Assembly (NCBI RefSeq): GCF_043195095.1
Contig: NZ_JBAFWN010000002.1
Source: NCEH01 sp043195095
GTDB taxonomy: Bacteria > Pseudomonadota > Alphaproteobacteria > Rhizobiales > Xanthobacteraceae
Direction: 5' to 3' (one strand)
DNA: 64,000 nucleotides
Positions within the stretch are counted from its first letter, which is position 1; each line of letters begins with the position of its first letter. The notes beneath the pieces are model-generated. The model saw nothing but the letters and a program-made list of their open reading frames with translations. It did not search any database and had not been told where the DNA came from. Position numbers and translations under genes: made by a program. Positions 51,607-60,473 of the stretch are shown in pieces.

Positions 51607-53220
51607 TCACTCGGCGGCGAGGCGCACTTCCGGCTGGGCGGCGCGCACGGCGGCGTCCACGTGGCTTTCGAACTTGGCGAAATTGTCCTGGAACATCGCC
51701 ACCAGCTTGCGCGCCGTGGCGTCGAACTCGGCCTTGTCCGCCCAGGTCTTGGAGGGATAGAGGACGTGCGGCTCAATGCCCGGCACCGAGGTCGGCACGG
51801 CAAAACCGAAATAAGGATCGGTGCGGAAGGAGACATCCTTCAGCGAGCCGTCGAGCGCCGCCGACAGCAAGGTGCGCGTGACCTTGATGGGCATGCGGCG
51901 GCCGACCCCGAACTTGCCGCCAGTCCAGCCGGTATTCACCAGCCAGCAATCCACACCGTGCCCGGCGATGAGATCCCGCAGCAGATTGCCATAGACCGAC
52001 GGGTGGCGCGGCATGAAGGGCGCGCCGAAACAGGTGGAGAAAGTCGCCTCCGGATCCTTCACGCCCTTTTCGGTGCCGGCGACCTTCGCGGTATAGCCGG
52101 AGAGGAAGTGATACATGGCCTGAGCCGGCGTCAGCTTGGCGATCGGCGGCATCACGCCGAATGCGTCGGCGGTCAGCATGATGATGTTCTTGGGCTGGCC
52201 CGCCCGCCCGGTGGGGCTGGCGTTGGGGATGAAGTCCAGAGGATAGGCGGAGCGGGTGTTTTCCGTCAGCCGCCCGTCGTCATAATCCGGCACGCGGGTG
52301 ATGGGATCGAGGATCACATTCTCCAGCACCGTGCCGAAGCGGTCGGAGGCAGCGAAGATCTCCGGCTCGGCCTCCTTGGAGAGGCGGATGGTCTTGGCGT
52401 AGCAGCCGCCCTCGAAATTGAACACGCCGTCCGCGCCCCAACCGTGCTCGTCATCGCCCAGCAAGGTGCGGGCGGGATCGGCGGACAACGTGGTCTTGCC
52501 GGTCCCCGAGAGGCCGAAGAACACCGCCACATCGCCGTCTGGCCCGACGTTAGCCGAGCAATGCATCGGCATCACGCCCTTGGCGGGCAGCAGATAGTTG
52601 AGGAAGGTGAAGACCGACTTCTTCATCTCGCCGGCATAGGAGGAATTGCCGATCAGCACGATCTTGCGGGCGAAGTCCACCGCGATCACCGTATCGCTGC
52701 GCACGCCGTGGCGCGCAGGATCGGCCTTGAAGCTCGGCAAATCGATGATCGTCATCTCGGGCACGAAGTCGGCCAGCTCCGCGTGTTCGGGCCGCCGCAG
52801 CATGGTGCGGATGAACAACGAGTGCCAGGCAAACTCGGTATAGACGCGGGTGCGGATGCGGTAGGCTGGGTCCGCGCCACCGTAAAGGTCCTGCGCGAAC
52901 AGGGTCTTGCCTTCGGCCGCCGCAAGAAAGTCCTGGTACAGGGTCTCGAACTGCGCGGGGGTGATGGCGCCGTTATTGTCCCACCAAACCTCGCCTTCGG
53001 TGGCCGCGTCGCGCACCACAAACTTGTCCTTGGGGCTGCGGCCGGTATGAACCCCGGTCTCGGCCATCAGCGCGCCGCCGGCGGCAAGCCGCCCTTCCAG
53101 GCGTTCCAGCGCGTGCTCGTAAAGCGCGGGCGCGTTCAGGTTCCAGTGCACCGCCGTGAGATGGCGCAGGCCGAAGCTGTCGGCGCCGCATGCGCTATTG
53201 CGAAATCCAGTTTCGAGCAC
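51607..53220 (-). CDS. pckA: Phosphoenolpyruvate carboxykinase (ATP)
   Basis: Makes phosphoenolpyruvate from oxaloacetate and ATP, the first step of gluconeogenesis. The 537 residues match rhizobial PckA. Motifs: P-loop GLSGTGKTTLSADP, the metal site GDDEHGWG, and NTGWTGGKFGVGRRM near the C-terminus. The start is GTG at 53218-53220 with GAGGAGA seven bases upstream; an ATG 24 bases earlier would place the Shine-Dalgarno inside the gene. In rhizobia pckA lies back to back with chvI-chvG, as here with one gene inserted. Confidence 0.97.
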   Translation of the reverse strand: MLETGFRNSACGADSFGLRHLTAVHWNLNAPALYEHALERLEGRLAAGGALMAETGVHTGRSPKDKFVVRDAATEGEVWWDNNGAITPAQFETLYQDFLAAAEGKTLFAQDLYGGADPAYRIRTRVYTEFAWHSLFIRTMLRRPEHAELADFVPEMTIIDLPSFKADPARHGVRSDTVIAVDFARKIVLIGNSSYAGEMKKSVFTFLNYLLPAKGVMPMHCSANVGPDGDVAVFFGLSGTGKTTLSADPARTLLGDDEHGWGADGVFNFEGGCYAKTIRLSKEAEPEIFAASDRFGTVLENVILDPITRVPDYDDGRLTENTRSAYPLDFIPNASPTGRAGQPKNIIMLTADAFGVMPPIAKLTPAQAMYHFLSGYTAKVAGTEKGVKDPEATFSTCFGAPFMPRHPSVYGNLLRDLIAGHGVDCWLVNTGWTGGKFGVGRRMPIKVTRTLLSAALDGSLKDVSFRTDPYFGFAVPTSVPGIEPHVLYPSKTWADKAEFDATARKLVAMFQDNFAKFESHVDAAVRAAQPEVRLAAE

Positions 53221-53296
53221 CGAACGTCTCCTCTTCCGCAGCATGATGCTGGGGGCCTTTCCACCGCGGACTTTATTACCGCGGGAGCGCGCAGAC

Positions 53297-53360
53297 TAAA
53301 TCGGTGTTCCGCGTGTGTGAACTCACTTCTTTTGCGATCGAAACGATTAAATCGGATTTA
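53297..53360 (-). promoter_or_regulatory. pckA upstream control region with palindromes
   Basis: AT-rich patch before pckA. It holds two copies of TAAATCGG (53297-53304, 53348-53355), the second part of the palindrome TAAAT-CGG-ATTTA (53348-53360), plus ATCG-AAA-CGAT just before it and GTGA-AC-TCAC near 53317. LacI-type PckR regulates pckA in Sinorhizobium; whether any of these is its site is inference. Confidence 0.4.
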
Positions 53361-54077
53361 TGCTGCGTTACGAGCACGCTCGACAAGCGCAACAAGAACT
53401 TGCCGCACCGCAGCAACACTTGTGACGCGCTCTGGAAATTCCAGCCGGAGCACGGCGGCGCCGCGCCGGAGGTCGCATCCCATGGGGTCGAGCGCGGCCA
53501 TGCTCCACCCCTCGCCCTGCGCCCCGACAAGCTTCTGCGCATATAAGGCGATGGCATCGGCATGGTCGGCATTCATATGGGCGATGATCCCGGTTTGCGC
53601 CGCCCGCACCGCCTCGGCCCCGGTCCAATCGGTGACAATTGCGGGTCCCGGCACCGTCAGGATGCGGCCAAAGCCCTGCACCAGATGAGCTTCTCCGACG
53701 CCCACCCGATAAAACGCGAAATCGCCGAAATCCGCATAGCCTCCCGCGCTCGCATGACGCGCCAGGAAGCGGGCGCGCGCATCGGCGTCGTCGCACAGGG
53801 AAATGCGGCCGAGCAGGCTGGCGCGCCCGGCATCCAGGGGGTCGGCGCCGGCGGGGGCCGTCACCAGCAGCGACACCCGCGGGTCCCGCAGAAAATTTCG
53901 GGTATGGCGCGCGAGGCGCGACAGCAGCAGCACCGGCTGCCCCTCTTCATCCAGTGCCATGGCGACCAGCGAAGCATGAGGGGCTCCACTGTCCTCGAGC
54001 GTGGCGAGCGTGGCAAAGCCGGCCTCGTGCATCAGCATGCGGACCGCGCGCGCGTCGGTGTCCATTTCGCTGCTCAT
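53358..54077 (-). CDS. HugZ/HutZ-like heme-utilisation family protein (PNPOx-like fold)
   Basis: 239 residues. The N-terminal pyridoxamine-phosphate-oxidase-like split barrel covers about 10-150 (GFATLATLEDSGAPHASLVAM; RNFLRDPRVSLLV), and the C-terminal DUF2470 domain covers about 160-235 (IIAHMNADHADAIALYA, the conserved HMNxDHxDA motif). Such proteins bind or degrade heme or flavin; activity is inferred. The start is the ATG at 54075-54077. It precedes pckA on the same strand and diverges from chvI. Confidence 0.87.
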   Translation of the reverse strand: MSSEMDTDARAVRMLMHEAGFATLATLEDSGAPHASLVAMALDEEGQPVLLLSRLARHTRNFLRDPRVSLLVTAPAGADPLDAGRASLLGRISLCDDADARARFLARHASAGGYADFGDFAFYRVGVGEAHLVQGFGRILTVPGPAIVTDWTGAEAVRAAQTGIIAHMNADHADAIALYAQKLVGAQGEGWSMAALDPMGCDLRRGAAVLRLEFPERVTSVAAVRQVLVALVERARNAA

Positions 54078-54303
54078 CGGGCTGTTTCCTCCGTGTGAGG
54101 CATGTTCCGCGCCCGCCGGTCGCGGTCAAGCCCGGGAAGCTCCGACCCCGTGCCGGGTGCGCGGACGCGATCCATTTGGAAATTCCTAGTTTTCCCGCTA
54201 TTTTGGGTGGAGATTCTGACATGGTGTCACATTTCGGCCACGGGAAACGGGTTCACCCCCAAGACGGTCGCACAACGGCCCACAAGACCTTGAAAGAGGT
54301 GTC

Positions 54304-55005
54304 ATGCCCACCATCGCCCTCGTCGACGACGATCGTAACATTCTCACCTCGGTCTCCATCGCTCTGGAAGCGGAGGGGTATCGGATCGAGACCTATACCG
54401 ACGGGGCATCCGCGCTCGACGGCTTCAAGACCTCGCCGCCCGACCTCGCCATCCTCGATATCAAGATGCCGCGCATGGACGGCATGGAGCTGCTGCGCCG
54501 CCTGCGGCAGAAGACCGACATGCCGGTGATCTTCCTCACCTCCAAGGATGAGGAGATCGACGAATTGTTCGGCCTCAAGATGGGCGCGGACGATTTCATC
54601 AAAAAGCCGTTCTCCCAGCGCCTGCTGGTGGAGCGCGTGAAGGCGGTGTTGCGCCGCGTCGGCGCCAAGGACGGCACCGCGCCGCGCGAAACCGACAGCG
54701 CCAAGGTGCTGGAACGCGGCCTTCTGCGCATGGATCCCGAGCGCCACACCTGCACCTGGAAGGGCGAGCCGGTGACCCTTACCGTCACCGAGTTCCTGAT
54801 CCTCCAGGCGCTCGCCCAGCGCCCCGGCGTGGTCAAGAGCCGCAACGCCCTGATGGATGCGGCCTATGACGACCAGGTCTATGTGGACGATCGCACCATC
54901 GACAGCCACATCAAGCGCCTGCGCAAGAAGTTCAAATCCGCCGACGACAATTTCGAGATGATCGAAACCCTGTACGGAGTCGGCTATCGGTTCAAGGAAA
55001 GCTGA
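54304..55005 (+). CDS. chvI: Two-component response regulator ChvI
   Basis: OmpR-family regulator of the acid- and envelope-responsive ChvG-ChvI system, essential or near-essential in rhizobia and needed for symbiosis or virulence. The 233 residues have receiver phospho-site D52 (LAILDIKMPRMDG) and a winged helix ending LYGVGYRFKES. The ATG at 54304 follows GAAAGAGG. chvG starts 28 bp downstream. The 226-bp gap to the HugZ-like gene carries the promoter, with a TTGGAAATTCC patch near 54175. Confidence 0.96.
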   Translation: MPTIALVDDDRNILTSVSIALEAEGYRIETYTDGASALDGFKTSPPDLAILDIKMPRMDGMELLRRLRQKTDMPVIFLTSKDEEIDELFGLKMGADDFIKKPFSQRLLVERVKAVLRRVGAKDGTAPRETDSAKVLERGLLRMDPERHTCTWKGEPVTLTVTEFLILQALAQRPGVVKSRNALMDAAYDDQVYVDDRTIDSHIKRLRKKFKSADDNFEMIETLYGVGYRFKES

Positions 55006-55033
55006 GGTCGGGCGCCGCCCGGCGCCCCGCGCC

Positions 55034-56917
55034 ATGAGCATATTCCAGAAGCGGACGGCCTCCGCCAAGGCCGCGCCCCCCTCTCCGGCTGCCGATGAGG
55101 CGGAAGAGGAGATGCGCGTCTATGAGGCGCGGGGGCGCAAGCGCAGCGATGATACCGGCGTCGGCGACCTCTCCGCCGACGGCGCACCGCCGAAGCCGCG
55201 CAGCCTGCTCGCCAATCTCGGCCGGCTGCCGCGCTTCGTTGCGTTCAAGAGCTTCTCCAGTCTCACGCGCCGCATCGTCCTGCTGAACTTGGCGGGCCTG
55301 TGCGCGCTCGTCTCCGGCATTCTCTATCTCTCCGAATTCCGTGCCGGCCTGATTGACGCCCGCGTGCAGAGCCTGCTGGTGCAGGGCGAGATCATCGCCG
55401 GCGCCATCGCCGCTTCCGCGCAGGTCGAGACCAATGCCATCACGATCGACCCCGAGCGGCTGCTCGAGCTTCAGGCCGGCGAAAGCTACGGCCCGTCCGA
55501 GGAGGGGTTCGCGCCGCTGGAATTCCCCATCAATCCCGAGCGCGTGGCCCCCGTGCTGCGCCGTCTCGTCGGGCCGACGCGCACCCGCGCGCGCATTTAC
55601 GACCGCGAAGGGGTGATGTTGCTCGACACCCGCTCGCTCTATTCCAAGGGCGAAATCCTGCGCTTCGACCTGCCGCCGCCCACCCAGCCGCGGCCCGGCC
55701 TGCTGGAGCGCACCTGGCGCGGCCTGCAAAGCTGGATCGGGCGCGGCGACCTGCCGCTCTACAAGGAACTGGGACCGCAGAGCGGCAAGGATTATCCCGA
55801 AGTCGCCTCCGCCGCGCTCGGCCAGAAATCCAGCGAAGTGCGGGTGGACGAGCGCGGCCGCGTGGTGGTCTCCGTCGCCGTGCCGATCCAGCGTTTCCGG
55901 GCCATTCTCGGGGAATTGCTGCTCTCCACCCAGGGCGGCGAGATCGACGAGGCGGTGGAGGCAGAGCGCTTCGTCATCGTGCGGGTGTTCCTGGTGGCCG
56001 CCGCCGTCATGGTGCTGCTCTCGGTGCTGCTCGCCGGCACCATCGCCGATCCCGTGCGCAAGCTTGCCGACGCGGCGGAGCGGGTGCGCCGGCGCATCAA
56101 GTCGCGGGTGGAAATCCCCGACTTCACCTCGCGCTCGGACGAGATCGGCCATCTCTCCGGCGCCCTGCGCGACATGACCAGCGCGCTTTACAATCGCATC
56201 GAGGCGATCGAGAGCTTCGCCGCCGACGTCGCGCACGAACTGAAAAATCCCCTCACCTCGCTGCGCTCAGCGGTGGAGACGCTGCCGCTGGCGCGCAACG
56301 ACAATTCCCGCAATCGCCTGCTGGAGGTGATCCAGCACGACGTGAAGCGCCTCGATCGCCTCATCTCCGACATTTCAGACGCCAGCCGGCTCGATGCCGA
56401 GCTTCAGCGGCAGGAAGCCGTCACGGTCGACTTGAAGCAATTGCTGGAGATGGTGGTGGGCATGGCGCAGGACGTGCGCAAGGACGATGGGGTGAAGGTG
56501 GCGCTCAAGTTCGAGCGCGCGCCCGGCGCCGCCGCCGACTTCACCCTCGTCGGCCACGCCTCCCGCCTCGGGCAGGTGGTGGACAATCTCGTCTCCAACG
56601 CCCGCTCCTTCTCCCCGCCGGGCGGTACCGTCACGGTGACCTGCCGCCGGCTCAAGGATGGCGCGGAAATCGTCGTCGACGACCGCGGCCCCGGCATTCG
56701 GCCGGACGCTCTCGCCCGCATCTTCGAGCGTTTCTATACCGACCGGCCGGACCACGGATTCGGCCAGAATTCCGGCCTCGGCCTCTCCATCTCGCGCCAG
56801 ATCGTCGAGGCGCACGGCGGCAAGATCTGGGCCGAGAACCGCTCGGCGCCCGGCAAGGACGGCGCGGAGGAGACGATCACCGGCGCCCGCTTCGTCGTGC
56901 GCCTGCCCAACGGCTAG
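55034..56917 (+). CDS. chvG: Sensor histidine kinase ChvG (ExoS)
   Basis: Membrane sensor for ChvI. Of 627 residues, about 75 form an N-terminal cytoplasmic extension. The first membrane helix lies near 78-100 (VLLNLAGLCALVSGILYL), a periplasmic sensor at about 105-310, the second helix near 318-338, then a HAMP domain. The phospho-acceptor H401 is in DVAHELKNPLTSL, and the ATPase domain has NARSFSP, DRGPGIRPDAL and GLGLSISRQI. In rhizobia the periplasmic repressor ExoR restrains it. hprK starts 3 bp after its stop. Confidence 0.96.
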   Translation: MSIFQKRTASAKAAPPSPAADEAEEEMRVYEARGRKRSDDTGVGDLSADGAPPKPRSLLANLGRLPRFVAFKSFSSLTRRIVLLNLAGLCALVSGILYLSEFRAGLIDARVQSLLVQGEIIAGAIAASAQVETNAITIDPERLLELQAGESYGPSEEGFAPLEFPINPERVAPVLRRLVGPTRTRARIYDREGVMLLDTRSLYSKGEILRFDLPPPTQPRPGLLERTWRGLQSWIGRGDLPLYKELGPQSGKDYPEVASAALGQKSSEVRVDERGRVVVSVAVPIQRFRAILGELLLSTQGGEIDEAVEAERFVIVRVFLVAAAVMVLLSVLLAGTIADPVRKLADAAERVRRRIKSRVEIPDFTSRSDEIGHLSGALRDMTSALYNRIEAIESFAADVAHELKNPLTSLRSAVETLPLARNDNSRNRLLEVIQHDVKRLDRLISDISDASRLDAELQRQEAVTVDLKQLLEMVVGMAQDVRKDDGVKVALKFERAPGAAADFTLVGHASRLGQVVDNLVSNARSFSPPGGTVTVTCRRLKDGAEIVVDDRGPGIRPDALARIFERFYTDRPDHGFGQNSGLGLSISRQIVEAHGGKIWAENRSAPGKDGAEETITGARFVVRLPNG

Positions 56918-56920
56918 CCC

Positions 56921-57364
56921 ATGACCGCACCGGCCAGCATTCATGCGAGCTGCGTGCGGGTGGGCGAATGGGGCGTGCTGATCCGCGGCCCGTCGGGCAG
57001 CGGAAAATCCACGCTCGCCCTGCGCCTGATCCTGGACCCACCCCGCGCGCTGCCGCAGGCCGAACTGGTGGCCGACGACCGGGTGATGCTCACGAAGCAG
57101 GCGGACGGCCTGGTTGCGGCGCCACCGCCGGAATTGGCCGGCCTCATCGAGGTGCGCCGGCTCGGCATCCGCCGCCTGCCGCACATTGATGCAGCGCGGC
57201 TGCATCTGATCGTCGATCTTGGGGCGCCCGAGCCGCCGCGCTTGCCCGCTGCCTCGGATTTGAGTGCCCAGCTTCTCGGCGTCACCCTTCCTCGCATTGC
57301 ATTTTCGCATGAAACTGACGTCGCATTGATGATCGCGGCGGCATTTAGGACATTCTCTTACTGA
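56921..57364 (+). CDS. hprK: HPr kinase/phosphorylase, short alphaproteobacterial form
   Basis: Phosphorylates HPr on its regulatory serine. The 147 residues are only the C-terminal catalytic domain; the N-terminal domain of the Firmicute enzyme (about 310 residues) is absent, as in other alphaproteobacteria. Walker A is GPSGSGKST (23-31); the signature-like ELAGLIEVRRLGI follows. It lies 3 bp after chvG, suggesting co-transcription with the ChvG-ChvI pair. Confidence 0.95.
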   Translation: MTAPASIHASCVRVGEWGVLIRGPSGSGKSTLALRLILDPPRALPQAELVADDRVMLTKQADGLVAAPPPELAGLIEVRRLGIRRLPHIDAARLHLIVDLGAPEPPRLPAASDLSAQLLGVTLPRIAFSHETDVALMIAAAFRTFSY

Positions 57365-57444
57365 TTCGTCCTGTGCTTTTGTGCGATGCACCCCTTGCGT
57401 AATTTTTGAGCCGCTCTGAATATGACCACCCCGCAGCGCGGGAG

Positions 57445-57476
57445 GCCTCCATCGCTTTGATGGTGGAGGCGGAGGC
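57445..57476 (+). promoter_or_regulatory. Hairpin abutting the ptsM Shine-Dalgarno
   Basis: Ten-base-pair stem (57445-57454 with 57461-57470, two G-U pairs) ends directly against the Shine-Dalgarno GGAGGC (57471-57476). Its 3' arm also ends in GGAGGC, so the 5' arm could pair with either copy. This would let the ribosome site be open or closed. Confidence 0.5.
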
Positions 57477-57479
57477 AAC

Positions 57480-57881
57480 ATGATCGGTCTCGTACTCGTC
57501 ACGCATGGCCGCTTGGCCACGGAATTCTGCTCCGCCCTGGAGCATGTCATGGGCCCTCAGGCCCAGATTGCAGCCGTCACCATTGGTCCCGACGACGACA
57601 TGGAACGTCGGCGGCACGACATCATCGATGCGGTGGATCGGGTGCAGTCGGGCCAGGGCGTCGTGATCCTCACCGACATGTTCGGCGGCACCCCCTCCAA
57701 TCTCGCCATTTCGGTGATGAATGCGCCGGATGTGGAAGTGGTCGCGGGGATCAACCTGCCCATGCTGGTCAAGCTCGCAAAGGTTCGTGGCGAGATGCCC
57801 CTCTCCGAGGCCGTGGACGTGGCCCAGGAAGCCGGGCGCAAATACATCAACATCGCGAGCCGCGTCCTTGCCGGAAAATGA
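57480..57881 (+). CDS. ptsM: PTS EIIA component, mannose family (regulatory PTS)
   Basis: 133-residue EIIA-Man-like domain; the phosphorylated residue is H9 (VLVTHGRLATEF), with DMFGGTPSNLA further on. Alphaproteobacteria lack sugar-transporting EIIB/EIIC partners here, so it acts as a regulator in the EI-Ntr/HPr chain. The ATG at 57480 follows GGAGGC. It lies 115 bp after hprK and is followed closely by ptsH. Confidence 0.94.
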   Translation: MIGLVLVTHGRLATEFCSALEHVMGPQAQIAAVTIGPDDDMERRRHDIIDAVDRVQSGQGVVILTDMFGGTPSNLAISVMNAPDVEVVAGINLPMLVKLAKVRGEMPLSEAVDVAQEAGRKYINIASRVLAGK

Positions 57882-57900
57882 AGCCTCCGAGACCGAGCAG

Positions 57901-58206
57901 GTGAGCGAGGCTTGCGGCGCGCCGGCGCCCGCGGGCGCCCTGGTGCGGGTGCTTCCCATCGTCAACAAGCGCGGCCTGCATGCGCGTGCCTCGGCCAAGT
58001 TCGTTCAGACCGTGGAGCGCTTCAACGCCACCGTCACCGTATGCCGCAACGGCGAGGCGGTGGGCGGCAATTCCATCATGGGCCTCATGATGCTCGCCGC
58101 CGCGCCGGGCACGGCGGTGACGGTAACGGCATATGGGGACGAGGCGTTCGGCGTGCTCCAGGCCCTGGAGGAGCTGGTGGCCGACCGCTTCGGCGAGGGT
58201 GAATAA
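57901..58206 (+). CDS. ptsH: Phosphocarrier protein HPr
   Basis: HPr with both phospho-sites: H27 in NKRGLHARASAKF (catalytic) and S58 in GGNSIMGLMML (target of HprK); their 31-residue spacing equals His15-Ser46 of classic HPr. GTG 57901 gives 101 residues. TTG 57868 would give 112 and overlap ptsM by 14 bases; there is no clear Shine-Dalgarno for either. The 10-residue Ala/Pro N-terminal extension is unusual against the 88-residue norm. Confidence 0.93.
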   Translation: MSEACGAPAPAGALVRVLPIVNKRGLHARASAKFVQTVERFNATVTVCRNGEAVGGNSIMGLMMLAAAPGTAVTVTAYGDEAFGVLQALEELVADRFGEGE

Positions 58207-58323
58207 CGCGGCAATTCCGTGGCTTGCCCTTCCCATCGCCTTCCGAAGGGCACATTTGCGTGAACAGAGATAACATTCGTCGGCGCCTCGCCTAGGCGCG
58301 CCGCGCCTTTTCGTCAGTCGAGT

Positions 58324-59811
58324 ATGCTCACGCACAGCACCGCGCCGCAGGATACCGAATCGCGCACACCCACAAGACGGGTGCGCTTCGGCTTGTCCGG
58401 CAAGCTTCTGCTGTTGACCCTGGTGTTCGTGACCGCGGCCGAACTGGCGATCTTCGTGCCGACCATGGCCAATTTCCGCATCTCCTGGTTGTCCGACCGG
58501 GTGGCGGCGGCGCGTACCGCGGCCCTGGTACTTGATGCCGCGCCAGAGGAAACCATCCCCCCGGATCTCACGCGCCAGTTGCTCGCCAATGTGGGGGCCC
58601 AGCTGGTGGTGGTGAAAGCGCAGGATACCCGCCGCCTGCTCGCCATGTCCGACATGCCGCCGACCGTCGACCAGCATCTGGACATGCGCGACATCACGCC
58701 CTGGCAGGCGGTGTGGGACGCCTTCGGCACGCTGCTGGCCACCCGCGAGCGCACCTTGCGTGTGGTGGCCGAGGCGCCGCGCGGGGAGGAATTCCTCGAA
58801 ATCGTGCTCTCCGAAGCACCGCTCCAACGCGCCATGTGGCGCTTCGCGACCACGGTGCTGACCATCTCGCTGCTGGTGTCCGGCCTTGCCGGCGCCCTGG
58901 TCTACATCAGCCTGCACCTGTTGTTCGTGCGTCCCATGCGGCGCCTGACCGAACGCATGAGCGCCTATCGCGAGGCCCCCGAGGATGCCTCGCGCATCAT
59001 CACGCCCAGCGGCCGGGGCGATGAGATCGGCATCGCCGAGGAGGCGCTTGCAGAATTGCAACGCGAACTCTCCCACACCCTCACGCAGAAGAGCCGGCTG
59101 GCGGCGCTGGGTCTCGCGGTCTCCAAGATCAATCACGATTTGCGCAATCTGCTTGCCTCCGCGCAGCTGATCTCGGACCGCCTGCTCTCCCTGCCCGATC
59201 CGGCGGTTCAGCGCTTCGCGCCCAAGCTGGTGGCGGCGCTCGACCGCGCCATCGCCTATTGCGAGCAGACCCTGTCCTACGGCCGCGCCCAGGAACCTTT
59301 GCCCGACCGGCGCGACGTGGACCTTGGTGCGCTGTTCGACGAGGTGCGCGACATGCTCGGGCTCCATCCCGGCGCCGACGGAGAGGTGGACTGGGTGGTG
59401 ACCCTCGATCGCCCGCTGACCGCCGATGCCGACCCGGACCAGCTGTTCCGGGTGATCCTCAACCTCTCGCGCAATTCGCTCCAGGCGCTGGAAGGCCGCA
59501 AGCCGCGGCCGGCCGGGCGGGACCAGATCCGCGTCGCGGCGCGGCGGCACGAGCATATGGTTGAGATCGAAATTTCCGATACCGGGCCGGGCATCCCGCC
59601 CGCCCGGCGGGACCGGCTGTTCTCGGCCTTCCAGGCCTCCGCGCGGGCTGGGGGGACAGGGCTCGGCCTGCCCATCGCGGAAGAGCTGGTGCGAGCCCAT
59701 GGCGGCGAGATCCGCCTTCTGGATCGGCCGGGCGGGGCCACCTTCCTGATCACCATCCCAGACCGGGCGCAGGAAGCGCGTCCGCGCGGCCAGCGGCTGC
59801 GGGCCGGCTGA
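58324..59811 (+). CDS. Sensor histidine kinase (orphan)
   Basis: 495-residue membrane kinase. The first helix is near 25-47, a periplasmic or linker region covers 48-170, the second helix is near 175-198 (VLTISLLVSGLAGALVYI), then a HAMP-like segment. The phospho-acceptor H271 lies in SKINHDLRNLLAS, and the ATPase domain has NLSRNSLQAL, DTGPGIPPA and GGTGLGLPIAEEL. No response regulator is adjacent. A kinase in this place after ptsH is common in rhizobial genomes. The start ATG 58324 has little Shine-Dalgarno. Confidence 0.9.
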   Translation: MLTHSTAPQDTESRTPTRRVRFGLSGKLLLLTLVFVTAAELAIFVPTMANFRISWLSDRVAAARTAALVLDAAPEETIPPDLTRQLLANVGAQLVVVKAQDTRRLLAMSDMPPTVDQHLDMRDITPWQAVWDAFGTLLATRERTLRVVAEAPRGEEFLEIVLSEAPLQRAMWRFATTVLTISLLVSGLAGALVYISLHLLFVRPMRRLTERMSAYREAPEDASRIITPSGRGDEIGIAEEALAELQRELSHTLTQKSRLAALGLAVSKINHDLRNLLASAQLISDRLLSLPDPAVQRFAPKLVAALDRAIAYCEQTLSYGRAQEPLPDRRDVDLGALFDEVRDMLGLHPGADGEVDWVVTLDRPLTADADPDQLFRVILNLSRNSLQALEGRKPRPAGRDQIRVAARRHEHMVEIEISDTGPGIPPARRDRLFSAFQASARAGGTGLGLPIAEELVRAHGGEIRLLDRPGGATFLITIPDRAQEARPRGQRLRAG

Positions 59812-59827
59812 AGTTTCACGTGAAACC
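59812..59827. promoter_or_regulatory. parS-like ParB-binding site
   Basis: A 14-bp perfect palindrome GTTTCACGTGAAAC (59813-59826) matches the central 14 positions of the bacterial parS consensus; only the two outermost bases differ (A and C instead of T and A). It begins one base after the kinase stop codon. parS sites mark the origin-proximal chromosome region in most bacteria. Confidence 0.75.
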
Positions 59828-60188
59828 CCGCCGCGCGGAAGACGAATCACGGTTTAGCGGCACGATTCGGCGCCTTTTCGGCCGACGACACCGCAATTCC
59901 CGCGAAGGTTCACTCTTCTTTCCCAGCGCCCACCGGAGCCCCGCAAAACCTCCCCCGCCGGACCGACGGCTCCCGCCCCAGCCACCCGCCATGCGACCCG
60001 CCATCGCCCCCGATCCGACGCCGGTGCGCGGGGGAAATATCCACAGGGCCGAAAATGGCGCACCGCACTTTGCCCTTGCCAGGGCAAAATAAAAGCTGTA
60101 GCTCACACTTCCTCGCAAGCGGGTCGCCGCTTCGAGCCCTTGGGGCCTCGGCCCCGGGCGATCTTCGGATCGACAATGGGAAAACAAA
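59828..60188. other. Non-coding gap between parS-like site and tRNA-Arg
   Basis: 361 bp without a recognisable gene. It holds a hairpin (60069-60076 with 60081-60088) without a T-run and a single 8-of-9 match to a DnaA box (60037-60045). The tRNA promoter must be here but was not assigned. Confidence 0.45.
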
Positions 60189-60265
60189 GCGCCCGTAGCT
60201 CAGCTGGATAGAGCACCAGACTACGAATCTGGGGGTCAGGAGTTCGAATCTCTTCGGGCGCGCCA
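60189..60265 (+). tRNA. tRNA-Arg (anticodon ACG)
   Basis: 77-nt cloverleaf with encoded CCA. Acceptor arms are GCGCCCG (60189-60195) and CGGGCGC (60255-60261), with discriminator G. The D-arm contains AGCTCAGCTGGATAGAGC. The anticodon stem is CCAGA/TCTGG with ACG at 60223-60225, and the T-loop is GTTCGAATC. A34 is expected to be edited to inosine by TadA. Confidence 0.97.
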
Positions 60266-60473
60266 TTGTTTTCAAAGGGTTAGCAGTAGATTGGGGAGCG
60301 TTCCCCCTCGCGCACCCGGTTTCTCCTTCACGTTCCAGCTTTTCGCTCACGCGACGCCTGCGCCTGTGCCGGCCCATTGCGCGGCCGTCAGGGCACGCAG
60401 GCGCGAGCCCCATGCTACATCCGGCCAGGGAGAAGCGACGGCGAGACCTCGCCCGCGCGGGCGGCCGTGCCGG

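Noticed and set aside
60037..60045. DnaA-box-like nonamer near the parS-like site
   Set aside because: A single 8-of-9 match without a cluster or AT-rich unwinding region does not support an origin of replication.
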